Source: Clostridia bacterium (GTDB taxonomy: Bacteria; Bacillota; Clostridia; Oscillospirales; Acutalibacteraceae). Taken from it: DNA of 64,000 bases. A model generated the notes under the pieces. The model did no database searches and was not told the origin of the DNA. It saw nothing but the letters and a program-made list of their open reading frames with translations. This document shows, in pieces, positions 35,387-43,753 of this stretch (its first letter is position 1; each line of letters opens with the position of its first letter). The DNA is taken from NCBI GenBank assembly GCA_017415515.1, contig JAFQGI010000021.1, positions 1 to 64,000 of the forward strand. Reading direction: 5' to 3'. A program made the translations under genes and the position numbers.

Positions 35387-36511
35387 CTAATTCGGGAACG
35401 GCCACCAATCCGGTCGATCCTCCCGCAGACATTTGAGCTGAATCCACAGCTCCTTTTGCAGTTTGTTGATGTTCTCCGGCAGGGTAATGAACACCTCGGT
35501 ATGCTCCAACTTTTCCTCGGGAGGGTAGAACATGGGATTGGTGCGAATTTCCTCATCAATCTCATTCAGCGCTTCCTTATGAGGAGTGGAATAACAGATA
35601 TACTCCGCATTGTCGGTGGCCACGTCCGTGCGACACATAAAATTGATGTACTTTTCAGCCAATTCCTTATTCTTGCTGTTTTTCAGCACACACATAGCGT
35701 CCACAAACAGATTGGTGCCGTGACCCGGCTCATCGGGAATGTAATATTTAATCTTGTCGTTGCCATCCTCACCGGTGATCATATTGGCGCCGTCCCCGGA
35801 ATAATACGGAGCCAGCACCCCCTCCTCATTGGTCATCTTTTGGAACACTTGATCCATAAAATAACCTTGCACCAGCGGCTTTTGTTTTGCCAGTTCTTCA
35901 TAGGCCGCCTTCCACTCGTCGGGATCGGTGGTGTTCATGGAATAACCCAGCTTTTTGAGAGCAATCATAAAGGAATCGCGGGCATTATCAAACATAAAGA
36001 TTTTGCCGGCGTATTTTTTATCCCAAAGGATGTCCCATCCTTTGGCTTCCACCTCGGAAGTGGGCACCACTTCCGAATTGTAAAAGATGCCCACCGTGCC
36101 CCAGGTATAGGGCACGGAATACTCATTGTTGGGGTCGTACTCCAAGTTCTTGTATTCATCGTCAATGTACTTGTAGTTGGGGATGTTATCGAAGTTCAGC
36201 TTTGCCAGCATCCCCTCTTTGATCATCTTGCCGATCATATAGTCGGAGGGGATGACCACGTCGTATTCCGCCGCACCGCTTTCCAGCAGGGTGTACATCG
36301 ACTCGTTGCTCTCATAGGTCTTGTAATTGACCCGCACCCCGAACTCTTTTTCAAACTGCGCGTTGACGTCCATCAGTCCGTCGCTGCCGTCGGAGATATA
36401 TTCGCCCCAGTTGTAGACGTTGAGGGTGACGATATCTTTGCCGAATTTACAGCCGCTGAACAAGGCGATGGTCATCACCAACACCAGCGACAGGCAGAGC
36501 AATCGTTTCAA
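35387..36511 (-). CDS. potD: spermidine/putrescine-binding lipoprotein PotD
   Basis: Extracellular polyamine-binding lipoprotein (374 aa). Signal peptide with lipobox LFSGC, then LNVYNWGEYISDG, the family N-terminus. A TTG start codon follows AAAGGAG. Acidic ligand-pocket segments such as VPYTWGTVGIFYN are typical of PotD. Last gene of potABCD. Confidence 0.93.
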   Translation of the reverse strand: MKRLLCLSLVLVMTIALFSGCKFGKDIVTLNVYNWGEYISDGSDGLMDVNAQFEKEFGVRVNYKTYESNESMYTLLESGAAEYDVVIPSDYMIGKMIKEGMLAKLNFDNIPNYKYIDDEYKNLEYDPNNEYSVPYTWGTVGIFYNSEVVPTSEVEAKGWDILWDKKYAGKIFMFDNARDSFMIALKKLGYSMNTTDPDEWKAAYEELAKQKPLVQGYFMDQVFQKMTNEEGVLAPYYSGDGANMITGEDGNDKIKYYIPDEPGHGTNLFVDAMCVLKNSKNKELAEKYINFMCRTDVATDNAEYICYSTPHKEALNEIDEEIRTNPMFYPPEEKLEHTEVFITLPENINKLQKELWIQLKCLREDRPDWWPFPN

Positions 36512-36515
36512 GGCG

Positions 36516-37316
36516 TTATCTCCTTTCTTTCTGTTTGTTCAAATCCCGTACTTGACGGATGTTCACAATAATGAGCAACAGTAGCACCGTGCCGAACATC
36601 AGCGTCGAAAGCGCATTGATCTCGGGGGTGATAGGCTTCTTGGTCATAGAATAGATAGTAACCGACAGGTTCTGAGCGGAAGCGCCGCTGTTAAAATAGC
36701 TGATGACGAAATCGTCCAGCGACATAGTGAAGGCCATCAATGCGCCGGTGATGACACCGGGCATGATCTCCGGCAGCACCACCTTGAAAAAGGCGGGCAC
36801 GGGACGGCAACCCAGATCCAACGCCGCCTCGTACATATGCTTGTTCATCTGACGGAGCTTGGGCATCACCTGCAACACCACATAGGGAATGCAGAAGGTG
36901 ATGTGAGCCAGCAACAACGTCAAAAAGCCGGGACGCAAGAAGCCGGTGGCACGGTAGATCGCCACAAACATCAGCATCATAGAAATACCGGTAACGATCT
37001 CGGGGTTTACCATGGGAATGTTGTTGACACCCATCATCAGGTTACGCAGGCGACCGTTCATGCTGTAAATGCCCACCGCCGCCATGGTGCCGATGATGGT
37101 GGAGATCACTGCCGCCAACACCGCGATCTGCAGAGTCAGCCATAGCGCCTCCATGATCAGCTCGTTGTGGAACAGCTCCTTGTACCAATCGAGGGTAAAG
37201 CCGCCCCATTTGACACGATGCTTGGAATCATTAAACGAATAGACGATCAGCACCACGATGGGGGCATACAAAAAAGCGAAAATAATCCCATTGTAGATCT
37301 TAGAGAGCAGTTTCAT
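36516..37316 (-). CDS. potC: spermidine/putrescine ABC transporter permease PotC
   Basis: Membrane permease subunit (266 aa), about six helices, with the EAA loop EAALDLGCRPVPAFFKVVLPEIMPG that contacts PotA. N-terminus FLYAPIVVLIVYSFNDS is typical of PotC. The ATGA overlap with potB indicates translational coupling. Confidence 0.94.
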   Translation of the reverse strand: MKLLSKIYNGIIFAFLYAPIVVLIVYSFNDSKHRVKWGGFTLDWYKELFHNELIMEALWLTLQIAVLAAVISTIIGTMAAVGIYSMNGRLRNLMMGVNNIPMVNPEIVTGISMMLMFVAIYRATGFLRPGFLTLLLAHITFCIPYVVLQVMPKLRQMNKHMYEAALDLGCRPVPAFFKVVLPEIMPGVITGALMAFTMSLDDFVISYFNSGASAQNLSVTIYSMTKKPITPEINALSTLMFGTVLLLLIIVNIRQVRDLNKQKERR

Positions 37317-38143
37317 GCCATCATACCCCCTAACTCGTCCTCGCCGTTGTCCACCTTACGCATCATGGACATACAAAGGAGCATCAGCACCATCAAAACC
37401 AAGGACAACGCCGCACCCACGTTATAGTTGCAGCCGTCGCCCACGAACATGGTCTCGATGACGTCGCCGATCATCATATACTTACTGCCGCCCAGTAGCT
37501 TGGAAATGACAAAGGTGGACACAGCCGGCACAAACACCATGGTCACACCCGATACGATACCGGGGGCGCTCAGCGGCAGGATGACACGACGGAACACCTG
37601 CCAGTTGTTGGAGCCCAGATCCTGAGCCGCCTCAATGACACGGTTGTCCAACTTTGCCATCACCGAATAGAGAGGCAGGATCATAAAGGGCAGGAAATTG
37701 TACACCATACCCAACACGATCGCGCCGTCGGTGTTGATCATTTCTAAGGATGCGTCGGCGCCGATGACACCGAGCCAACGCAAAAACTGGTTGATCAGTC
37801 CGTTGTTCTCCAACAGACTCATCCACGCATAAGTGCGAAGCAAAAAATTCATCCACATAGGCAGCATCACGATCATCACCATCGTACGCTGCATATTTTC
37901 GCTTTTGCGGGAGATGCTCAGCGCCACGGGATAGGCCAGCACCAGACAAATGACGGTAGCCAAAGCACCCATCCAGATAGAGTCCACATAGGTGCCCGCA
38001 TACTGCCAGATCTGGGCGATGTTCGCCATGGTAAAGGCTCCCGTCTCATCCGTGAAGGCAAACCACACCACGATCGCCATCGGCACCACGGTGAAGATAC
38101 CCATCCACAGAGCAAAAGGAGTGGCAGCGGTGCGACTTTTCAT
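37313..38143 (-). CDS. potB: spermidine/putrescine ABC transporter permease PotB
   Basis: Permease partner of PotC (276 aa). About six helices, EAA loop [21 protein letters not shown], and [18 protein letters not shown] typical of PotB. ATGA overlaps on both sides with potA and potC. Confidence 0.94.
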   Translation of the reverse strand: MKSRTAATPFALWMGIFTVVPMAIVVWFAFTDETGAFTMANIAQIWQYAGTYVDSIWMGALATVICLVLAYPVALSISRKSENMQRTMVMIVMLPMWMNFLLRTYAWMSLLENNGLINQFLRWLGVIGADASLEMINTDGAIVLGMVYNFLPFMILPLYSVMAKLDNRVIEAAQDLGSNNWQVFRRVILPLSAPGIVSGVTMVFVPAVSTFVISKLLGGSKYMMIGDVIETMFVGDGCNYNVGAALSLVLMVLMLLCMSMMRKVDNGEDELGGMMA

Positions 38144-39282
38144 TCCTCTGCCTCCTCTTCCGCCTCAGCGGCGGCCACGGCATCGCCCAGCTCGTCAAAC
38201 TCCTCGGAATAAGAGCTGTAATCGCCGAACATACCGGAATAGGCGGACTTCTTCATGATGTGAATATCCTCTGGGTTGAGCACAATACCGATGGTGCTGC
38301 CCTCGGGATAGTAGTCGGTGGTCTGAATGAGCCACTTGAATCCCTTAAAGTCCACGATGGTATCGTAGTGCACGCCTTTGAAGGTGACGTTGGTCACCAA
38401 GCCCGTCAGATGACCCTTGACCGGCTCCACAATGTCGATATCCTCGGGACGGATCACCACGTCCACCGGTTCGTTCTTCTCAAATCCGGCGTCCAAGCAA
38501 CTGAACTTACGGCCGAAGAACTCCACCAGATAGTCCTCCAGCATCACGCCGTCCAGGATGTTACTCTCGCCGATAAAGTCCGCCACAAAGGCGTTCTGAG
38601 GCTCGTTGTAAATATCCTGGGGAGTGCCGATCTGCTGAATGACGCCGTTATCCATCACCACCACGGTATCGGACATGGAAAGAGCCTCTTCCTGATCGTG
38701 GGTGACGTAGATAAAGCTGATGCCCAGACTCTTTTGAATGTTTTTCAGCTCGGTCTGCATATCCTTACGCAGTTTGAGGTCTAACGCCGCCAAGGGCTCG
38801 TCCAACAGCAACACACGGGGATTGTTGGCCAAGGCACGGGCAATGGCTACGCGCTGCTGCTGACCGCCGGACAGCTTGGCCACCGAGCGCTTCTCAAAGC
38901 CTTTGAGGTTGACCAGCTCCAACATTTTGGTGACCGTCTCCTCAATCTCTTGGTTGCTCTTCTTCTGCACCCGCATACCAAAGGCCACGTTCTCATATAC
39001 ATTCAAATGCGGGAACAGGGCGTAGCGCTGAAAAATGGTGTTGACCGTCCGCTTATAGGCGGGCAGGTCGTTCACCCGTTTGCCGTCAAAAAAGACATCG
39101 CCGCTGTCCGGAGTGATGAAGCCGGCAATAATGCGCAGGGTGGTGGTCTTGCCACAGCCGGAGGGACCCAGCAGGGTGACAAATTCACCATCGGAAATGC
39201 TCAGATTGAGATTCTTGAGCACCGGCTCACCATCAAAGGACACAGCAATGTCTCTCAGTTCGATGATTTTCTTTTCGTTCAT
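38140..39282 (-). CDS. potA: spermidine/putrescine ABC transporter ATP-binding protein PotA
   Basis: ATPase of the polyamine importer (380 aa). Walker [14 protein letters not shown], signature [16 protein letters not shown], Walker [14 protein letters not shown]-loop [10 protein letters not shown], and a C-terminal TOBE domain. An extra acidic tail rich in Ala/Glu ends the protein. Its ribosome site AAAGGGGG lies inside a sequence perfectly complementary to an upstream leader segment (see 39283-39461). Confidence 0.95.
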   Translation of the reverse strand: MNEKKIIELRDIAVSFDGEPVLKNLNLSISDGEFVTLLGPSGCGKTTTLRIIAGFITPDSGDVFFDGKRVNDLPAYKRTVNTIFQRYALFPHLNVYENVAFGMRVQKKSNQEIEETVTKMLELVNLKGFEKRSVAKLSGGQQQRVAIARALANNPRVLLLDEPLAALDLKLRKDMQTELKNIQKSLGISFIYVTHDQEEALSMSDTVVVMDNGVIQQIGTPQDIYNEPQNAFVADFIGESNILDGVMLEDYLVEFFGRKFSCLDAGFEKNEPVDVVIRPEDIDIVEPVKGHLTGLVTNVTFKGVHYDTIVDFKGFKWLIQTTDYYPEGSTIGIVLNPEDIHIMKKSAYSGMFGDYSSYSEEFDELGDAVAAAEAEEEAEE

Positions 39283-39461
39283 AATACATCCCCCTTTGCG
39301 GTAATTGGTCTCTGCTGAAACACAGCAGATGCATGTGCTGTGGCAACGCCCTCCGCAAAGGGTTTTTCACAATCGTTCCGTTTCGGACGACTGCGGCGTT
39401 GTTTGGCACACACAAGGTCTAACTTAGATGCATCATTCTCTATTTTGGATATTAAATGACA
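39283..39461 (-). promoter_or_regulatory. structured 5' leader of potABCD, candidate riboregulator
   Basis: About 180 nt between promoter and potA. On the minus strand CCCTTTGCGG (39353-39362) is the exact complement of the ribosome-site sequence CCGCAAAGGG (39292-39301). CAACGCC (39395-39401) is the complement of GGCGTTG (39344-39350). The two pairings cross, so they form a pseudoknot or exclude each other. A CACAGCA/TGCTGTG hairpin (39321-39342) lies between. The rest of the gene-free stretch to 39607 holds the promoter and an AT-rich spacer. Confidence 0.6.
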
Positions 39462-39467
39462 AGTAAC

Positions 39468-39496
39468 ACTATAATTTTTTTGCACCCAAATGTCAA
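39468..39496 (-). promoter_or_regulatory. sigma-A promoter for potABCD
   Basis: On the minus strand TTGACA, 17-bp spacer containing an A7 run, TATAGT. Confidence 0.82.
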
Positions 39497-39607
39497 TAGA
39501 ATTTTCCCAAATCACACGATTTTTCGCGATTTTTCGCCATCGCCGCTCTTTAAAGGGTAAAAGTGACGGATTTCTTGCTGATTTCACACGTTTTTGGAGG
39601 TAACCGT

Positions 39608-40240
39608 ATGAACCATACACCCGACAGCCACACCTTGGAAGCCTATCGGAAACAAATGATGGAGATGTATCGTCAAGCCACCCCCTCCCCACCCGCTGCC
39701 ACCGAGGAGGATAACTGGCTGGATGACCGCTATCCCATGCCCGACATCGAGCAGGACAAGGAGACCGTCTCCTTGCCGCAGCCTATCTCTGAGCCCCAGC
39801 CTGCATCCGCACCGCAACCCGAGCTACAGCCCGCACCGACACCATCCGAATCTGCTGATTTTGTGGGCTATCTGCGGGTGTTCGCGTTCACCGGTGGGGG
39901 TGCCGAGCCCATTGTTGGGGCACGGGTGATCGTCACCCGTCCCGATGGGGATTCCCAGACCGTCTTTGCCAATCTCACCACCGACGGCGACGGCTTTACC
40001 CCTGTCATCGCCCTGCCGTCGGTAGACCCTGCCCTGACCCTCCGTCCGGGCAACGTCCAACCTTACGTAACCTACGCCGTCCGGGTCACCGCTGACGGCT
40101 TTCAGCCGGTGGAGCACCGCAACATCCCCGTCTACGGCGACAATTACGTCACCCAGCCGGTGGCTATGACCCCCATTCTACCCGGCAAAACTGCCGACAG
40201 CACGCAGGAGTTCACCTCCGGCGGTCCCACCAACCTGTAA
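39608..40240 (+). CDS. carboxypeptidase-regulatory-like domain protein
   Basis: Unrecognised protein (210 aa). Residues 1-80 are polar and Pro/Glu-rich (probably disordered, PQPISEPQPAS). About 85-200 look like a carboxypeptidase-regulatory-like beta sandwich (FVGYLRVFAFTGGGAEPIVGARV, YAVRVTADGFQPVEHRNIPVYG). No signal peptide is visible. TTGGAGGT lies before the ATG. First gene of an operon with SpoIID-like, PG-binding and SpoVB-like genes, so a role in the spore envelope is possible; this is inference. Confidence 0.7.
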   Translation: MNHTPDSHTLEAYRKQMMEMYRQATPSPPAATEEDNWLDDRYPMPDIEQDKETVSLPQPISEPQPASAPQPELQPAPTPSESADFVGYLRVFAFTGGGAEPIVGARVIVTRPDGDSQTVFANLTTDGDGFTPVIALPSVDPALTLRPGNVQPYVTYAVRVTADGFQPVEHRNIPVYGDNYVTQPVAMTPILPGKTADSTQEFTSGGPTNL

Positions 40241-40252
40241 AGGAGGCTCCGT

Positions 40253-41656
40253 ATGACAGGAACGCCGTTTATCCCCCGTACCATCGTGGTGCACCTGGGA
40301 CCCCCCTCCTCCAACGCGGAAAACGTATATGTGGATTTCCCCGGCTATATCAAAAACGTGGCTTCCAGCGAGATCTATCCCACTTGGCCGGAGGCGGCCA
40401 TGCGGGCCAATATCTACGCCCAGATTTCCTACGCCCTCAACCGCTACTACACCGAGTGGTACCGCAGTCAAGGCTACGATTTTGACATCACCAACTCCAC
40501 CCAGTTTGACCAAGCATTTGTCCCCAATCGGGAAATCTACGACACGGTCAGCGACATTGTGGACGACATCTTCAATTCTTATGTGGTACGCCGCGGCAGC
40601 ATCGAACCGTATTTCACCCAATACTGCAACGGCACCACCTCCACCTGCGATGGGCTGAGCCAATGGGGCACCGTCCCCCTTGCCGAGCAGGGACTCGGTC
40701 CTTATGAAATTCTTACCCGCTTTTACGGTGACGACATCGACATCGTCACCGACGCCCCCGTACGCAATGGCCAGCCCTCCTATCCCGGCAGACCGCTCCG
40801 CTTGGGGGATTCCGGAAACGACGTACAGCAAATTCAGATTCGTCTCAATCGTATCTCCACCAACTACCCCGGCATCCCCAAGATCAACCCCACCGACGGC
40901 AATTTCGGAGTGGATACCGAGGCGGCGGTGCGTGCCTTTCAGCGCACCTTCCGCCTGACGGAAGATGGGGTCGTCGGCTCCGCCACCTGGTATCGCATCA
41001 CCTATCTTTTCAACGCCGTCAAGCGGCTCAGCGAGCTGGACAGTGAGGGCATCCGCATCGATGAGCTGCCCCGCGCATTTGAACAACTGCTATCTCTCGG
41101 CGACACCGGTGACAACGTGCGGGTGCTTCAATACTACTTGGCGGTGGTCGCCACCTATTACGCCACCATCCCCGAAATTCAAGTCAACGGCATCTTTGAC
41201 GAGTCCACCGAAGCCGCCGTCCGCGCCTTTCAGCAACAATTCGGTCTCACGGTGGACGGCTTGGTGGGGCGGCAGACCTGGCAGGCCATGGAGGATGCCT
41301 ACGAGAGCATCCGCACCTCCACCGAACTCATCGACGGCGGTAGCATTCTCTTCCCCGGTCGGGTGCTGCAATCCGGCTTCCAAGGGGAGGACGTGGCCAC
41401 CATTCAGGAATATTTGGCTTATATCGCCACCGTCTACCCCGCCATCCCCGCCCCCGCCGTCACGGGAGTGTACGGAATGGAAACCGTGCAGGCGGTGGAG
41501 GCATTTCAGCGTGAGTTTGGCTTAGAGCCCAACGGTATCGTGGGCGTGACTACATGGGATGCCATCGCCTCTCTTTATTCTGACCTACGCACCGGCAACG
41601 CCCAACGCATCGGGCAATTCCCCGGCACCGAGCTGGGTGAGGAGGTGAGCCAATGA
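40253..41656 (+). CDS. SpoIID-like protein with three peptidoglycan-binding domains
   Basis: 467 aa without a visible signal peptide. The N-terminal half resembles a SpoIID/LytB domain (DFPGYIKNVASSEIYPTWPE, then NRYYTEWYRSQGYDFDITNS and a CNGTTSTCDGLSQWG block). Three PG_binding_1-type repeats follow, about residues 180-250, 275-350 and 365-445, each with a GxxGxxVxxLQ-like start and a GIVGxxTW-like end. SpoIID is a lytic transglycosylase in engulfment. AAAGGAGG ribosome site; ATGA overlap with the next gene. Confidence 0.8.
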   Translation: MTGTPFIPRTIVVHLGPPSSNAENVYVDFPGYIKNVASSEIYPTWPEAAMRANIYAQISYALNRYYTEWYRSQGYDFDITNSTQFDQAFVPNREIYDTVSDIVDDIFNSYVVRRGSIEPYFTQYCNGTTSTCDGLSQWGTVPLAEQGLGPYEILTRFYGDDIDIVTDAPVRNGQPSYPGRPLRLGDSGNDVQQIQIRLNRISTNYPGIPKINPTDGNFGVDTEAAVRAFQRTFRLTEDGVVGSATWYRITYLFNAVKRLSELDSEGIRIDELPRAFEQLLSLGDTGDNVRVLQYYLAVVATYYATIPEIQVNGIFDESTEAAVRAFQQQFGLTVDGLVGRQTWQAMEDAYESIRTSTELIDGGSILFPGRVLQSGFQGEDVATIQEYLAYIATVYPAIPAPAVTGVYGMETVQAVEAFQREFGLEPNGIVGVTTWDAIASLYSDLRTGNAQRIGQFPGTELGEEVSQ

Positions 41657-42189
41657 GCCTACTGGATAACGACATCACGGTGGACAGCCGCCCCTACATC
41701 ATCGAACTGCAAGGCTACTTACGTACCATCCAACGTGTCCGTCAGGGCGGCACCACCGTACCGCAGGATGGCTACTACGGCCCCGCCACCACCGCAGGTG
41801 TGCGAGAATTTCAGCAAGAGGAGGGGTTACCGCCCACAGGCCGTGTGGACGCCGTCACCTGGGATGCTCTCTACCGCGCCTACACCGCCATCACAGCGGC
41901 GGCACAGCCGCCCCGTCCCATCGTGGGCAAGGGCAACGCCCCTCTCAAAGAAGGGGATCGCGGCGATCCCGTGTTGTTTCTCAACGCCATGATCGGGCGG
42001 TTGGCGCGGGTGTATAACAACGTTCTCTACACCCCGCCCGACGATCGCTATACCCCCGCCACCGCCTATGCGGTGCGGGGCATTCAGGAGTGGGCGGGCT
42101 TACCGGTGACCGGCGAGACCGACACCGCCACCTGGAACGCCATCGCCACGCTTTATAACGAAATTCCCCGGGAGGCACTCTTTGAATAA
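41653..42189 (+). CDS. peptidoglycan-binding domain protein
   Basis: 178 aa with two PG_binding_1-like repeats (YYGPATTAGVREFQQEEGLPPTGRV-type at about 35-65 and DDRYTPATAYAVRGIQEWAGLPVTGE-type at 125-155). No catalytic domain or signal peptide. It overlaps both neighbours (ATGA with the gene before, stop overlapping the TTG start of the flippase). Probably a wall- or cortex-binding partner of the preceding protein. Confidence 0.78.
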   Translation: MSLLDNDITVDSRPYIIELQGYLRTIQRVRQGGTTVPQDGYYGPATTAGVREFQQEEGLPPTGRVDAVTWDALYRAYTAITAAAQPPRPIVGKGNAPLKEGDRGDPVLFLNAMIGRLARVYNNVLYTPPDDRYTPATAYAVRGIQEWAGLPVTGETDTATWNAIATLYNEIPREALFE

Positions 42190-43714
42190 GCAGACCTTTT
42201 ACAAGAACACGGCGGTGATGACCGTCACCTCTCTCCTGCTCCGCCTTTTGGGCATCGTCTTTCGCATCTTCATCTCCAATCGGGTGGGTGCGGAAGGAAT
42301 GGGCTTGTATCAACTGGTCTTCTCGGTCTACATCCTCGGTGCCACGTTTGCCACAGGGGGATTGACCACCGCCGTCACCTGCCTGGCCGCCGAGCGGATG
42401 ACCCGCTCGGATGGCAGAGGGGTGTGCCGTCTGATGCGGTTGAGTTTTCTTCTCTGCCTTGGCGTGGGGGTCGCTTCCGCCCTTCTCCTATACGTAGGCG
42501 CTCCTCTTATTGGCGGATGGATGGGGGATCTTCGCGCCGTTCCTGCGGTGGCGGCCAGCGGCGTCGCGTTGCCATTCATCGGTGTTTCTGCTTGCATCAA
42601 GGGCTACTTTATGGCACGGCGCAAAGCGTGGCCGCCCTGCCTGTCGCAAATCGTGGAGCAATCCGTTCGTATCGGCGGCATTTTGTGGATGCTGTCCACC
42701 CTGTGGGACGGCTCCTTGGCACAAGCCTGCCTCATCATCATCGTGGGGGATGCCCTGTCCGAAACGGTGGCGTGTGCATATCTGCTGTTGGCCTATCGTC
42801 GGGACGGCAAACAACTCACCCACAGCACGCACCTGCCACCGCAAAAAGCCCTCAAGCCTCTGCTTCACATAGCCCTCCCCCTCACCGCGGGGCGGTATCT
42901 CACCACCGCCTTACGCACGGTGGAGAATTTCCTTGTCCCCGCCTGCTTGACCCTCTACACCCACTCAGATGCCTTGTCGTTGGCGCAGTTCGGAGCTGTA
43001 AAGGGAATGGCCTTGCCACTCATTTTCTTCCCATCCGCCTTGCTGATGACCCTGTCGGGACTGCTGATTCCCGAACTATCCGACGCCCATGCATTAGGAC
43101 AACGGCGGCAGGTCACCCGCTTGGTGGAACGCACCCTCCACGTGACCCTGTTAGGCTCGATTTTGGTGGGCGGAGTCTTCACTGCCCTCGGTCGTCAACT
43201 GGGCGATCTGCTCTATCGCGATTCGCTGGTGGGGATGCTGTTGCAGATCCTCGGTCCCCTCACCCCCGTGATGTATCTGGACAGCGTGGTATCGGGGATG
43301 CTCAAAGGATTAAATCAGCAAGTACACTCCTTGTGGTTTGCGGTGGCGGATTCGGCAGTACGCATCGGTCTGATCTACCTCCTGCTCCCCCGTTTTGGAT
43401 TGACAGGTTTCCTCTATGTGATGTTGGTGAGCAATCTGCTCACCGCCACCCTCAGCACCGCCCGTCTGCTGACCGTCAGCCGCACTCCGATGAACTGGGG
43501 GCGCTGGGTGATCCGCCCCTTCTTTGCCGCGGCGGTGGCAGGCTGTTGCGTGTGGCTTTTCAACCGACTCCTTCCCACCACTGCGGGTCTGTTTTCCGTC
43601 TTACCGCAAGGTCTGGTTTTTATCGCCGTTTACTGCTTCCTCCTCCCTCTTTTGGGCTGTTTTACCCGTGCAGAATGGCAGGAACTGACCGCAAAAAAGA
43701 CCGCTGTCGGCTAA
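42182..43714 (+). CDS. SpoVB-like MATE/MOP lipid flippase
   Basis: Polytopic membrane protein (510 aa) of the MOP superfamily, closest in look to SpoVB, the flippase linked to spore-cortex synthesis: N-terminus FYKNTAVMTVTSLLLRLLGIVFRIFISNRVGAEGMG split by two helices, about 14 hydrophobic segments. TTG start with GGGAGG upstream, overlapping the preceding stop codon. Operon with SpoIID-like and PG-binding proteins fits a cortex or wall role. Confidence 0.83.
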   Translation: MNKQTFYKNTAVMTVTSLLLRLLGIVFRIFISNRVGAEGMGLYQLVFSVYILGATFATGGLTTAVTCLAAERMTRSDGRGVCRLMRLSFLLCLGVGVASALLLYVGAPLIGGWMGDLRAVPAVAASGVALPFIGVSACIKGYFMARRKAWPPCLSQIVEQSVRIGGILWMLSTLWDGSLAQACLIIIVGDALSETVACAYLLLAYRRDGKQLTHSTHLPPQKALKPLLHIALPLTAGRYLTTALRTVENFLVPACLTLYTHSDALSLAQFGAVKGMALPLIFFPSALLMTLSGLLIPELSDAHALGQRRQVTRLVERTLHVTLLGSILVGGVFTALGRQLGDLLYRDSLVGMLLQILGPLTPVMYLDSVVSGMLKGLNQQVHSLWFAVADSAVRIGLIYLLLPRFGLTGFLYVMLVSNLLTATLSTARLLTVSRTPMNWGRWVIRPFFAAAVAGCCVWLFNRLLPTTAGLFSVLPQGLVFIAVYCFLLPLLGCFTRAEWQELTAKKTAVG

Positions 43715-43730
43715 CCGACAGCGGTCTTTT
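43695..43730. terminator. bidirectional terminator
   Basis: Perfect AAAAGACCGCTGTCGG-CTAA-CCGACAGCGGTCTTTT stem of 16 bp, between the convergent flippase and carbohydrate-binding genes. A near-copy is at 47131-47158. Confidence 0.9.
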
Positions 43731-43753
43731 CATTTGCACGGAACAATTGCCTC

